Assembly (NCBI GenBank): GCA_018396535.1
Contig: JAGTQC010000006.1
Span: 1-64,000 of the forward strand
DNA length: 64,000 nt
Reading direction: 5' to 3'
From: Candidatus Bathyarchaeota archaeon
Lineage (GTDB): Archaea; Thermoproteota; CALKCG01; B24; DRYS01
Made by a program: the position numbers and the translations under genes. Numbering within the stretch: position 1 is the first letter of the stretch; the number at the start of each line of letters is the position of its first letter. Below the pieces are notes generated by a model, which saw only the letters and a program-made list of their open reading frames with translations, ran no database searches and was not told the origin of the DNA. This document shows, piece after piece, positions 36,192-44,854 of the stretch.

Positions 36192-36614
36192 TTGCCACGA
36201 TCCTATACATGGCTTATGAAGGTATTGGAGGATGAGGAACTAGAATTAGTTATAGCTAAGGATAATAATATAATCTACCGTGGTAGAGGTGAAGGTATAA
36301 GGCCTTTGATAGATGCTATAGATACAATCGGGTTAAACGATCTGAGAGGAGCAATCTTAGCTGATAGGGTTGTAGGATTAGCTGCAAGTTATCTAGTTAC
36401 CTATGCAGGATTTTCAGAAGTCCATGGCTTAATCGTTAGTAGATCCGCTGCCAGCTTCCTCGAATCTAGGGGGATAACTCTGTATTGGATGGAGATGGTT
36501 GATGCTATACTCGATCGTAGTAGATCATCTCTATGTCCGTTCGAAAAACTTGCTTTAAAAGCTAGGAGTCCTAGAGAATTCTATCTTACTTTGAGAAAAC
36601 AGAGTATACGGTAG
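36192..36614 (+). CDS. DUF1893 domain protein
   Basis: The 140-residue protein matches the DUF1893 family. It shows LVIAKDNNIIYRGRGEGIRPLID, LRGAILADRVVGLAASYLVTYAGF and HGLIVSRSAASFLESRGI, then SLCPFEKLALKARSPREFYLTLR. The family has a cytidine-deaminase-like fold, and its function is unknown. The start is TTG at 36192. The gene is isolated, with about 170 bp before and 280 bp after without clear partners. Confidence 0.85.
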   Translation: MPRSYTWLMKVLEDEELELVIAKDNNIIYRGRGEGIRPLIDAIDTIGLNDLRGAILADRVVGLAASYLVTYAGFSEVHGLIVSRSAASFLESRGITLYWMEMVDAILDRSRSSLCPFEKLALKARSPREFYLTLRKQSIR

Positions 36615-36697
36615 TCATGCTAGGTAGGTTTGTATTATCAGAAGTAGTATTGCTAAAGACTAATATAAGCTGAGGAAGCGGTATTATAGAATGATGT

Positions 36698-36835
36698 TTA
36701 ATCCTCCCTATTCTTACTACGATTAGTATATGCTACTCTATCTATTAATACAGCTAGCAGAGCTGAAGCTAATATTAATCCTACAATTATCTTATCAGTA
36801 TCGGCTCTACATATTATCCATATGCTCTTATCTAT
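36698..36835 (-). CDS. Possible small single-pass membrane protein without a canonical start
   Basis: A minus-strand frame of about 44 codons between a TAG at 36836-36838 and a TAA at 36698-36700 encodes one well-formed transmembrane helix (KIIVGLILASALLAVLIDRV) with a charged tail (NRSKNRED). No ATG, GTG or TTG exists in the frame before the helix, and only ATA codons are available. It could be a chance frame, a pseudogene, or a small protein with an unusual start. Nothing else is seen in 36615-36892. Confidence 0.25.
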   Translation of the reverse strand: MDKSIWIICRADTDKIIVGLILASALLAVLIDRVAYTNRSKNRED

Positions 36836-36892
36836 CTATCGATAATTCATCTTTGAAATATAGATTTAGCAAAGAGGTGACGATAATATATT

Positions 36893-38713
36893 TTATGTAT
36901 TAGTTAAATTTAGCTTTCTAAGATTCTCTACAAGTATATCTTCGTTATTGTATGCTTTTATGAATGATGGTACATTCCTCTGCTTCGTAGCTTTAAAGGA
37001 TACGAATAGCCATTCCCCAGTATCCAGTTCTGTAACTTTATCTAGGAGTTCGTAGCTGAGTGAGAATGCATCTGCTACAACCATACGATCGTAATACCTT
37101 GGTAGAGTGCTTACGAAGTAGCTGTGTAGTTGTTGCAACGCGTTTACATTCATATGAGCTAGCCTCTGGGATGCTATCCAACCGTAGACTCTATATTTTC
37201 GACCCTGCCTAAGTAGGGCTTCTACACTTCTATTAGAATCCATTGTTCCATCTTCTTTACTAGCTCTATCAGGTATATATTCTTGAGCTTCATCTAATAC
37301 TACCAACACCTTACGCTTAACACCTACGGTTTTCTTAATCGTTAATAGGTGATCGAGAAATGATGTTACAGTACGCCTAGCTGATAGGGGATCTGGTATA
37401 TAAACTACGGATATTTTGAAATTAGGCTTCAAAGCTTCTTCTACTAGGATTTGAGGTGTGAGTACCTCATACTCTTCTTCTTTAGGACTTCTAAGTTCTC
37501 CTAATATGAATTCGACCATGGTCCTTACACCTGATTTTTCATGTACACTACGCGCGAGTTCTATAAGCGTATGCTCTACAAAGGCTTTAACTTCGGGATC
37601 TAGATCCGTTATCCTATACTCCTTTAGATCTGCTTCTGTAAACTTCTTAATTTTAAGCAGGAAATCGCTAAGCTTTTTTAAAGCATACCTTACTTGTAGG
37701 CTACTAGTCTCTGTCTTAGATGCTCTCTCTTCTAGATACTCGAATAGATCGTGTAGAGTTACACCCTTATACTCCATATAACTTGAAGTTTGTATATGTA
37801 GGATTCTACCAGATTCTATCATCAATCTTAAGCCATTCTCTAAAGGCTTATAGCCTATCCTCTCTTCTAGAGATTCTGGTATAGCTTGGGAATCTAGTAT
37901 GGATTGGTAAGATTCATAGCGTTCGCTAGACACTATATACCCTCTAGAGGTTATCAGAGTATCGAGTAGATGTATAGCATATTCTCCAGCTATATCGAAT
38001 ACTACTACAGATAGATCTGGTATATACTCTATAGCCTTACGTATTATCAGCGATGTAAGATTAGATTTGCCGCATCCTGTGAAGCCGAATACTCCTGTAT
38101 GATACTTTATCAGCGATTCTATATTTATGGTTAATGGTATATCGAAACCTATAAGCCTACCTATATCAGCTCCACCCTCCACGCATAATAGGTATCTTAG
38201 AGCATAGGCTGAGAGAAGTTTAGCTTCAAACCCTGGTAGAGGTGTTAGATTGGAGCGTCGGAATACAGGTATACCATCATGTATATCCATACGGTAGCCT
38301 GTGAATACTGCTTCTACATCTATCCATGTTTCATCACTACCCCACCCCTCCTTTACACGATCTAGGAACTCCTGTCTTACAAGTATTGGTAGAGATACCT
38401 CCATACCGAGCATCTGGTAATGCTCTGCCTTCAACGCTGTAGCTTCGTATATAAGATAGGTTTTACCATCAGATACAGGTCTCTCGATAGCTAGGAAGCA
38501 TGGTTCATGTAGCTTATCCAACACAAGCTGGTTGAACTTTACGTCGAGCCTTACTAGATGGCTTTTAATCGATACCTCAGATCCACCTATCCTAGATGTC
38601 CTTGTAACTAGACGGTATTCTCTGAGTCTAGCTTGAAAGAATCCTCCTACATCATCGAATACCCTAATCTGCTCTCCCACTCGAAACCAGCCTCCTCGCA
38701 TACTCAGATTCAC
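36893..38713 (-). CDS. HerA-like ATPase (HAS-barrel, DUF87)
   Basis: The 606-residue protein starts with a HAS-barrel-like beta region (RVGEQIRVFDDVGGFFQARL). A RecA-type ATPase domain follows with Walker A GFTGCGKSNLT (residues about 210-220), VVVFDIAGEYAIHL, Walker B KVLVVLDEAQEYIPD (near 470) and IASQRLAHMNVNAL (sensor). This is the HerA/FtsK-like hexameric DNA translocase layout. HerA works with NurA in DNA end resection in archaea, and HerA relatives also occur in antiviral systems. The start lies inside the upstream NurA-like gene (50-bp overlap). Confidence 0.88.
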   Translation of the reverse strand: MNLSMRGGWFRVGEQIRVFDDVGGFFQARLREYRLVTRTSRIGGSEVSIKSHLVRLDVKFNQLVLDKLHEPCFLAIERPVSDGKTYLIYEATALKAEHYQMLGMEVSLPILVRQEFLDRVKEGWGSDETWIDVEAVFTGYRMDIHDGIPVFRRSNLTPLPGFEAKLLSAYALRYLLCVEGGADIGRLIGFDIPLTINIESLIKYHTGVFGFTGCGKSNLTSLIIRKAIEYIPDLSVVVFDIAGEYAIHLLDTLITSRGYIVSSERYESYQSILDSQAIPESLEERIGYKPLENGLRLMIESGRILHIQTSSYMEYKGVTLHDLFEYLEERASKTETSSLQVRYALKKLSDFLLKIKKFTEADLKEYRITDLDPEVKAFVEHTLIELARSVHEKSGVRTMVEFILGELRSPKEEEYEVLTPQILVEEALKPNFKISVVYIPDPLSARRTVTSFLDHLLTIKKTVGVKRKVLVVLDEAQEYIPDRASKEDGTMDSNRSVEALLRQGRKYRVYGWIASQRLAHMNVNALQQLHSYFVSTLPRYYDRMVVADAFSLSYELLDKVTELDTGEWLFVSFKATKQRNVPSFIKAYNNEDILVENLRKLNLTNT

Positions 38714-40463
38714 GTCTATACTCTCTAAAACTTCTGGATAGATAGAATGTTTTCATCTTACGAGAGAAGGATTCTAAGTGTAGATCAGCTATACCTTTAA
38801 GTAAGCCTATAGCTAGATTTGCTTCAGTTTTAACAGCTTTATCCGCTATATATAACAGCTTATTATGTCCAGCGGCTTCTAGGATCTGTGGTTCATCCAT
38901 CATAGATAACATATATAGTATCAAGTTATCTATAGGGCTTAAGTTATCTATACCCTCGTAGAATGGTTCTATATAGGTTCTTCCACCAGCTTCTTCGATC
39001 TCTATACGTCTAACTAAGCTTAGATCTTCTGGGTATATCGGTCTATCATATAGGAATACTAGGGTTCTAATCCTAGGATCTGATGAGAATTCTCTAAGCT
39101 GGAAATATGATTTTACGAAAAGCTTTTCACGACCAACCCTTTTACGAGCTGCTCTCATAACGTTAAACCCTGATGGATGAAATAGTGTTGAAAAACATGC
39201 ATCATAGGCTATGGTACGCCAAGGAGTCTTAATATCTCTATACCTCTCAGCACTTAGGATTGATAGAAGAGCTCTATCGCTTTTAAGGTTAGGTATAGGT
39301 GTTGATGGATCCAACTCCCTATTCAGCTTCATATAGGGTATAGTAGATCTAGTTAGATCGGTTGCAGTCGTATCCTTAGCTATACCTACTAGAAGTTTAC
39401 GATTCTTTACGCAGAGACCTATCAAAGCCTGTAATATTATGAATGTTACAGCTTCCCAATCTAGGAGTCTAATCCATCTACCTTCCATAGTTAGAGGATA
39501 ATCCCCACCTTCTAGAAGTCTAGATGCTACACTTAACGCGGCTTCCACCGATCTAAGCCAGTAGCTTCTAGAATTTTCCGATGGATAGAATAAACCGTTA
39601 TCTTCTATGAATAATCCTCCTCTACACTTCTCGTTTAGTATACGAAGTTTTCTTAGAATCTGATCTTCGATCGATGATGGGATGTTCAGCTTCTCCTTTA
39701 ATGAGAGCCATGATATCGGGCCTTCACTCATTATGAGTTTAAGTATATGGAATTGAAAGTAGGATCGTCTACGTGGTATATGGATATCTCCTGAACCGAA
39801 CATGAAGGATAGTATTAGATCGGCTATAGTGAATCTACCGTACCTAGTTTCTAAACCTTCGAGTGAGGATCTACCTATACCTATTAGTTTTTTAACTCGA
39901 ACTGAGAGATAGCTATAGGTTGAGTATATGGATTTATCGAGTAGTATCATCCTTATATCTTGTCTATCAGGTAAAGCTGCTCTGTAAGCTGTATATATCT
40001 CGGCTAGGGTCATGAATGTGTTAGGTATCCTATCTATAAACCTATCTATATCGATCTCAGCATCCGTAAGCTCCTCTATAGTAGCTATACTCGAAATATC
40101 TTCAAACCATAAAGGTATAGCAGTCGAAAACGATAGAGATTCATCCCGTATTATGTTATCTATATGGAATTCGATATGAGAATCGTATAGATCGAAGCTA
40201 CACGAGTATCCTGCAGCGCATACATAGAATAGGAGCATCTCTAATCGCTCCTCAGATCTCATAGATCCATCGATCCCTATAGCTCTAAACGTTCCTTCAC
40301 CGAGGAATCTTCTAGCGAAACTCGCAGCTTCTGATGGATCTAGGTTTTTAGCAATCTTAACTAGATCATATGCTTCTCTAAGCTTCTCAACTCTAATTCT
40401 GTATATGTCTAGTAGGTATAATGTATGATCTTTAAGCTTTCTAGCCGTATCTGATGCGAACAT
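38664..40463 (-). CDS. Large NurA-like nuclease protein with central insert
   Basis: The 599-residue protein carries the NurA signature near residue 65 (AIGIDGSMRSEERLEMLLFY) with the catalytic Asp of I-D-G-S. A second acidic strand is MILLDKSIYSTYSYL, and VGIAKDTTATDLTRS resembles the G-x-S/A-K region. The core fold is RNase H-like, giving 5'-3' exonuclease activity in NurA. Canonical NurA is about 330-450 residues. Here an insert of roughly 100 or more residues lies around residues 220-300, including a winged-helix-like PISWLSLKEKLNIPSSIEDQ. The gene is first in a two-gene operon with the HerA-like ATPase. The call is by motif and context. Confidence 0.72.
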   Translation of the reverse strand: MFASDTARKLKDHTLYLLDIYRIRVEKLREAYDLVKIAKNLDPSEAASFARRFLGEGTFRAIGIDGSMRSEERLEMLLFYVCAAGYSCSFDLYDSHIEFHIDNIIRDESLSFSTAIPLWFEDISSIATIEELTDAEIDIDRFIDRIPNTFMTLAEIYTAYRAALPDRQDIRMILLDKSIYSTYSYLSVRVKKLIGIGRSSLEGLETRYGRFTIADLILSFMFGSGDIHIPRRRSYFQFHILKLIMSEGPISWLSLKEKLNIPSSIEDQILRKLRILNEKCRGGLFIEDNGLFYPSENSRSYWLRSVEAALSVASRLLEGGDYPLTMEGRWIRLLDWEAVTFIILQALIGLCVKNRKLLVGIAKDTTATDLTRSTIPYMKLNRELDPSTPIPNLKSDRALLSILSAERYRDIKTPWRTIAYDACFSTLFHPSGFNVMRAARKRVGREKLFVKSYFQLREFSSDPRIRTLVFLYDRPIYPEDLSLVRRIEIEEAGGRTYIEPFYEGIDNLSPIDNLILYMLSMMDEPQILEAAGHNKLLYIADKAVKTEANLAIGLLKGIADLHLESFSRKMKTFYLSRSFREYRRESEYARRLVSSGRAD

Positions 40464-40493
40464 AAACCTCGGTCTAAACTTAATCTAACCCAT

Positions 40494-41204
40494 CTATGAT
40501 CCGGATAAATCTTTATCTACCCTACCCTCCTGTTGTATAGAAAGCCTTCTAGCAACCCCCTCCCAATCTACGACGGCTATCATAATCGTAAATCCTACTA
40601 CTAGGATTACCGCTAGGGATAGCGATACCCATACAGGTAGTTCTGAAGTTATAGTACCGATGAATCTGCCGAATAAGCCTATGGTGTAGAGCATAGATAC
40701 CTTACCAGCTATACTAAAGGGTAGAGCTTTAACTAGACTATAACCCGCAGCTCCTAGTAGTAGGAATAGGAATTTATCTGGTAGAGGCGTATAAGCGAAT
40801 AGGAATATAGCTACAGGTACTATCCATCTATATCTACGCATATTCACTATAGCTGAGAAAGCCTCCATCCTACCACTATACCTGGAATCCTTTAAAGCTC
40901 CACCTAGATAGTAGCCTATTAGCCAACCTATAGTTTCACCTAAACCAGATCCTATCCCACCCCATACAGCTACCTCCAATATGTTAAGCTGAGGCATAGC
41001 TGCTGCTAGGGAGAGAACGACAGCGGTATAGGGTACGAAAGGTGTTATAGATCCTAGGAGACACAGGATCAGCATAGCTAACCCTACATGGTATGGGTTC
41101 ACCTCTAATAGTATGTGATGTATCTGATCGTAGTATAGATATATCGGTATACTGAATAATATTAAACCTACTATAGTCGCTATAAGCTTCTCTAGATTCT
41201 TCAA
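40494..41204 (-). CDS. VTT-domain (SNARE-associated/DedA-like) membrane protein
   Basis: The 236-residue polytopic protein has about six helices. The VTT-type core is GSITPFVPYTAVVLSLAAAM, GIGSGLGETIGWLIGYYLGG and FLFAYTPLPDKFLFLLLGAAGYSLVKAL, with conserved Gly-rich re-entrant segments. VTT/DedA proteins act as lipid scramblases or flippases in many organisms. The exact lipid is not known. It lies 30 bp upstream of the NurA-like gene on the same strand. Confidence 0.75.
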   Translation of the reverse strand: MKNLEKLIATIVGLILFSIPIYLYYDQIHHILLEVNPYHVGLAMLILCLLGSITPFVPYTAVVLSLAAAMPQLNILEVAVWGGIGSGLGETIGWLIGYYLGGALKDSRYSGRMEAFSAIVNMRRYRWIVPVAIFLFAYTPLPDKFLFLLLGAAGYSLVKALPFSIAGKVSMLYTIGLFGRFIGTITSELPVWVSLSLAVILVVGFTIMIAVVDWEGVARRLSIQQEGRVDKDLSGS

Positions 41205-41271
41205 AGCCTAACTATAGTCTATCATCGATGAAGTTTATCTATTTTTCACCAGCTTTATAGTAATCTATAGG

Positions 41272-42336
41272 ATGACTCTGCTAGAGCTACCGGTTGTTAG
41301 GAAAGCTAAGCTTCAAGAAGCGTTAGGCGATGGTAGAGTTAAATGTATGCTTTGCGAGAGAAAATGCATAATCCATGACGGTGGTAGAGGCTTCTGTAAA
41401 ACCAGGATTAACATAGCTGGTGAACTCTATACGATAGTCTATGGGGATATAAACGCTATATCAGAGAATCCTATCGAGAAAGGGGGTTAACCCCCCTCGA
41501 TAAAACCCTTCTACCACTATTGGCCTGGTACTATAGCTTTAACATTCTCTACTTGGAGCTGTAACTTTCCATGTCCATGGTGCCAGAATTGGCATTTATC
41601 CAAACTAGAGCCTAACCCATATAGAGCGAACTATATATCGGTCGATAGGATGGTGGATCTAGCTGTTAAATCTAGATGTAGAGGTTTATCTGTATCGTTT
41701 ACAGAACCCACACTCCTCTTCGAATACTGTCTAGACCTATTCCCTCTAGCTAGATCTAGAGGATTATACTGCAATTTTGTTTCAAACGGTTATATGACTC
41801 TAGAAGCTTTACGTATGCTGGTAGAAGCTGGTATGGATGGGCTTAAGATAGATGTGAAGGGGTGTAGCAACTCTGTTCGTAGATACTGTTTAGCTGATAT
41901 CGATGTATGTTGGAGGAATGCCTCTAAAGCTTTAGAGATGGGTGTACATGTAGAGATAGTGAATCTAGTAATACCTGGCGTAAACGATTCAGAAGAGTGT
42001 ATAGAGGAGGTTTGTAAAAAGCATATAGAGAGTGTAGGTGATGAAACACCCCTACACTTCACAGCCTACTATCCAGCTTATAGATTCACCAATCCTCCTA
42101 CACCAGTATCCAAGTTGGAGGAGGCTTATAGGATAGCTAAAGGTTATGGGTTGAAATACGTGTATATAGGTAACGTACCTGGGCATCCATACGAGAATAC
42201 ATACTGCCCTGAATGTGGTGAACTACTTATAAAACGCTACGGTTTAACATTGATATCTGTAAAACTTACGAAGGATAAGAAATGTCCTAGATGTGGTTGT
42301 AGCATACCTATAAGAGGAGATATACACACTATCTAG
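41272..42336 (+). pseudogene. AmrS-type radical SAM protein, interrupted by a 21-bp insertion with an in-frame stop
   Basis: The frame encodes an AmmeMemoRadiSam (AmrS) protein. It has KCMLCERKCIIHDGGRGFC, then SENPIEK, followed by an insertion of seven codons including TAA (41488-41490). KPFYHYWPGTIALTFSTWSC then continues with the radical SAM motif C-x3-C-x2-C (CNFPCPWC). The barrel follows (FTEPTLLFEYCLDL, GLKIDVKGC, VIPGVNDSEE). The C-terminus has a Cys pair (YCPECGELL, CPRCGC). The reading frame is the same on both sides, so removing 21 bp restores a normal protein of about 347 residues. A restart at ATG 41650 would lack the cluster motif. It is therefore inactive, spliced, or a sequence error. 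Confidence 0.85.
41472..41502 (+). repeat. Palindromic insertion inside the amrS-like gene
   Basis: The core GGGGGTTAACCCCC (41482-41495) is a perfect palindrome. It is flanked by TATCGAG (41472-41478) and its complement CTCGATA (41496-41502), with a 3-nt AAA bulge at 41479-41481. The inserted 21 bp (41482-41502) lie between two Lys codons that adjoin in the family. The fold-back form could reflect a mobile footprint or an assembly or template-switch artefact. Confidence 0.75.
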
Positions 42337-42345
42337 GAGTGGTAG

Positions 42346-43203
42346 ATGTCTAAGCGATTCAGGGATAAGCTTATAGATAGGTTAGGTTTATCGAAAGCTA
42401 ACGCTATATCATCTAGCTATGATGTTATAGGTGATATAGCTGTTATAAGGGTTCTTAAACCTGGGGTTCTAAGCGATGAAGATTATTATACCATAGCTAA
42501 TATAATATTCGATTCTAATCCTAGGGTTAAGACTATACTACGCCAGGATAGCCCTGTAGAGTCTCCTCTAAGGATTAGACGTCTAACATTCATAGCTGGT
42601 GAGAAGCGTACTCTAACTATACATAGGGAGTATAGATGTAGTTTTAAAGTAGATCTATCTAAAGTATTCTTCTCACCTAGGCTATCCTATGAAAGAGTTA
42701 GGCTAGCTAGCTTAGTGAGAGAGGGCGAGTATATAGTTAATATGTTCTCAGGGGTAGGCTGCTTCTCCATATCGATAGCTAGATTAGCGAAGCCTAGAGC
42801 GGTATATTCGATAGATATCAGTAAGGATGCGTATGTACTAATGAAGGAGAATGTATATATAAATAATGTAGAGTATACGGTTATACCTATCCTAGGTGAT
42901 GCTCGTCAAACGATCGAATCGAGGTTGAGATACATAGCTGATCGTGTAATAGAACCTCTACCAGATTTAGCGTATGCATACCTAGATGTAGCTTTAAAAG
43001 CTTTAAAACCTGAAGGCGGATGGATACACTACTACAGTTTTATACATGTGAAGAGTATGAGCCTAGACTACGAGGTTTGTAGAATTAAAAAGAGGATAGG
43101 AAGGTATGGGTGGATTGCTAAGTATGCTAAAGCTAGGATTGTTAGAAGCGTCGGTCCTAACTGGGTTCAATCAGTCGTAGATCTATACGTATCTAAGATC
43201 TAA
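42346..43203 (+). CDS. Trm5/Taw2-family tRNA methyltransferase-like protein
   Basis: The 285-residue protein has the Trm5-type layout. Its N-terminal part has YDVIGDIAVIRVL and HREYRCSFKVDLSKVFFSPRLSYERVRLA. A Rossmann SAM site follows (YIVNMFSGVGCFSISIA, then AVYSIDISKDAYVLMKEN and PILGDAR). The D-R-V-I-E-P-L-P motif sits where Trm5 has N-L-P-type residues. The substrate should be tRNA position 37 (m1G or wybutosine-type transfer), but the E-P-L-P change leaves Trm5, Taw2 or Taw3-like branches undecided. It lies 9 bp after the broken amrS-like gene. Confidence 0.82.
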   Translation: MSKRFRDKLIDRLGLSKANAISSSYDVIGDIAVIRVLKPGVLSDEDYYTIANIIFDSNPRVKTILRQDSPVESPLRIRRLTFIAGEKRTLTIHREYRCSFKVDLSKVFFSPRLSYERVRLASLVREGEYIVNMFSGVGCFSISIARLAKPRAVYSIDISKDAYVLMKENVYINNVEYTVIPILGDARQTIESRLRYIADRVIEPLPDLAYAYLDVALKALKPEGGWIHYYSFIHVKSMSLDYEVCRIKKRIGRYGWIAKYAKARIVRSVGPNWVQSVVDLYVSKI

Positions 43204-43274
43204 CCATCCACGATGACCTAGATAGCTAATAGTTAAATACAGCTCCGAGTATAAGATTATAGTGGTGGGTAGGG

Positions 43275-43850
43275 TTGGGTGAGGAATGGTTCCCGTTTAG
43301 AAGGAGAAGGATATGGAGCTTCTTCGATGAGATGATGAGAGAGATGGAGGAATTCTTCGAAAGAGAATTCGAGGATATAGAGAAGATGGTAAGCGAAATG
43401 TCTGAGAGATATGTGAGAGAGCGTACCCTACCTGATGGTAGTAAGGTTAGAGAGTACGGCCCCTTCGTTTACGGATACTCTATAACCATAGGCCCAGATG
43501 GCAAGCCTATAATAAGAGAGTTTGGTAATGTTAAACCTCAACCGTATGGTAGGCCGCGTATATCTATAAAGGAGGAGAGGGAGCCTTTAGTAGATGTTAT
43601 GACAACAGATGATGAAGTAAAGGTTATAGCTGAGATACCTGGGGTAGAGAAGGAGGATATAAAGCTTGAGGGTACGGAGGATACGCTAATAATATCCGTA
43701 GATACACCTGAGAGGAAATACTATAAGGAGGTTAAGCTACCGGTACCAGTAGACCCTGAGAGAGCTAAGAGTAACTATAAGAATGGTGTTTTAGAAGTAA
43801 TACTTCCACGTAAAGGTAGACCTAGAGGATACCAGATAAAGGTAGAATAG
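43275..43850 (+). CDS. Small heat-shock protein (Hsp20), long N-terminus
   Basis: The 191-residue protein begins at TTG 43275. It has a hydrophobic/aromatic and acidic N-terminal arm of about 85 residues (FFDEMMREMEEFFEREFEDI) and a Gly/Pro-rich linker (FVYGYSITIGPDGKPII). The alpha-crystallin domain is DEVKVIAEIPGVEKEDIKLEG... NYKNGVLEVILPRKG. The C-terminal anchor YQIKVE resembles I-x-V. The N-terminal arm with the Gly-Pro motif is typical of archaeal Hsp20 paralogues. It is probably a single-gene unit. Confidence 0.9.
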   Translation: MGEEWFPFRRRRIWSFFDEMMREMEEFFEREFEDIEKMVSEMSERYVRERTLPDGSKVREYGPFVYGYSITIGPDGKPIIREFGNVKPQPYGRPRISIKEEREPLVDVMTTDDEVKVIAEIPGVEKEDIKLEGTEDTLIISVDTPERKYYKEVKLPVPVDPERAKSNYKNGVLEVILPRKGRPRGYQIKVE

Positions 43851-43875
43851 AGACCACCCCATCCTAACCTCTAAT

Positions 43876-44400
43876 CTAGAGTCTTATCCTAGATAAAGCT
43901 AGCTTCCTAAGTATACCGGTATCATATACCTCAGAAAAGTATTTCTCTATTATATCCATGTATATCTCCACTTCTTCATCACTCATATACTGGAACATGT
44001 ATGGGCCTGTATACGGTGATGGAGCCCCATCCCTAGTTATAAATTCTATATGCATAAACGGATCTCCACGCGTAATGGTTATAGGACTACGATCGTTACT
44101 CAGATTAACCACCTCTAAAGCTAACCTACCTATGAAGCCTGAGTGTACCTTAGCCGCGTTGAGGAATGATAAACCCATACGCCCATACCTACTCTTAGCT
44201 GTTAGATGTGCAACCATATCGGGTGGAGTAAATACGACTTCATAGGATACTAGATTCTTATGCTCCAGGTATTGTAGAGTTACATCCTCCATAACCGTTA
44301 ATACATATCCATCCCCATCGAATAGCGATGGTGAAGCTGGATATATACACTTATACTTCTCAACCAGCTTCTCCAATCTATCCCTACCTATTACACACAT
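43876..44400 (-). CDS. dCTP deaminase/dUTPase-like protein
   Basis: This protein of about 174 residues has the dUTPase-like jelly roll. The block AHLTAKSRYGRMGLSFLNAA is followed by KVHSGFIGRLALEVVNLS, where the Glu corresponds to the deaminase catalytic residue and H-x-G-F-I-G/D is conserved. IEFITRDGAPSPYTGPYMFQ closes the fold, as in Dcd. Dcd makes dUTP from dCTP. The bifunctional (dUMP-forming) type cannot be excluded. ATG 44400 was chosen over a GTG 12 bp upstream. Confidence 0.8.
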   Translation of the reverse strand: MCVIGRDRLEKLVEKYKCIYPASPSLFDGDGYVLTVMEDVTLQYLEHKNLVSYEVVFTPPDMVAHLTAKSRYGRMGLSFLNAAKVHSGFIGRLALEVVNLSNDRSPITITRGDPFMHIEFITRDGAPSPYTGPYMFQYMSDEEVEIYMDIIEKYFSEVYDTGILRKLALSRIRL

Positions 44401-44535
44401 ACCCCATCCCACAATTATCTAGAAATATACCTAATGAATATTTCATCATAAACCCTATGCATAAACCTATACCAGCCTATCGATTCGATAAGCATACATA
44501 TGTGAAATTCCTACCCTAAACCCTCGTTAATAGGT

Positions 44536-44793
44536 CTAGGTAGATTGCTTCGCACCACTCATACTCTCCATAACTATGAGCGTGGTAGTCGATATAACTC
44601 CTTTAATACGTCTAATACTACCTAGTACCACATCCCTAAGCTTCCGCATATCATCAGTCTCTACTATAGCTACAGCATCGTATGTACCGTAGACTAGGAA
44701 TACCTGAGATACCGATGGTATATCCTTAATCTTAGATATAACCTCCTCCTCTAAACCTGAAGCTATATTTATAAGAACTATACCCTGTATCAA
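44536..44793 (-). CDS. Lrp/AsnC ligand-binding (RAM) domain protein, stand-alone
   Basis: The 85-residue protein is a single RAM domain without a DNA-binding part. It contains GIVLINIASGLEEEVISKIK, VSQVFLVYGTYDAVAIVET and IKGVISTTTLIVMESM. Stand-alone RAM proteins bind amino acids and form ring oligomers, sometimes regulating partner Lrp proteins. It lies 62 bp after the mch gene on the same strand (mch is upstream) and 136 bp before the dcd-like gene, so it may share the mch transcript. Confidence 0.88.
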   Translation of the reverse strand: MIQGIVLINIASGLEEEVISKIKDIPSVSQVFLVYGTYDAVAIVETDDMRKLRDVVLGSIRRIKGVISTTTLIVMESMSGAKQST

Positions 44794-44854
44794 GGCTCTA
44801 TACTATAGTATCGGATTATCCTAGATAAATATATTGGATAGGATAGGAGACCTA

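Noticed and set aside
36698-36835. Small transmembrane frame as a third certain example of an ATA start
   Set aside because: The frame is only 44 codons and no homologue is recognised, so a chance frame is as likely. It is listed as a low-confidence feature only.
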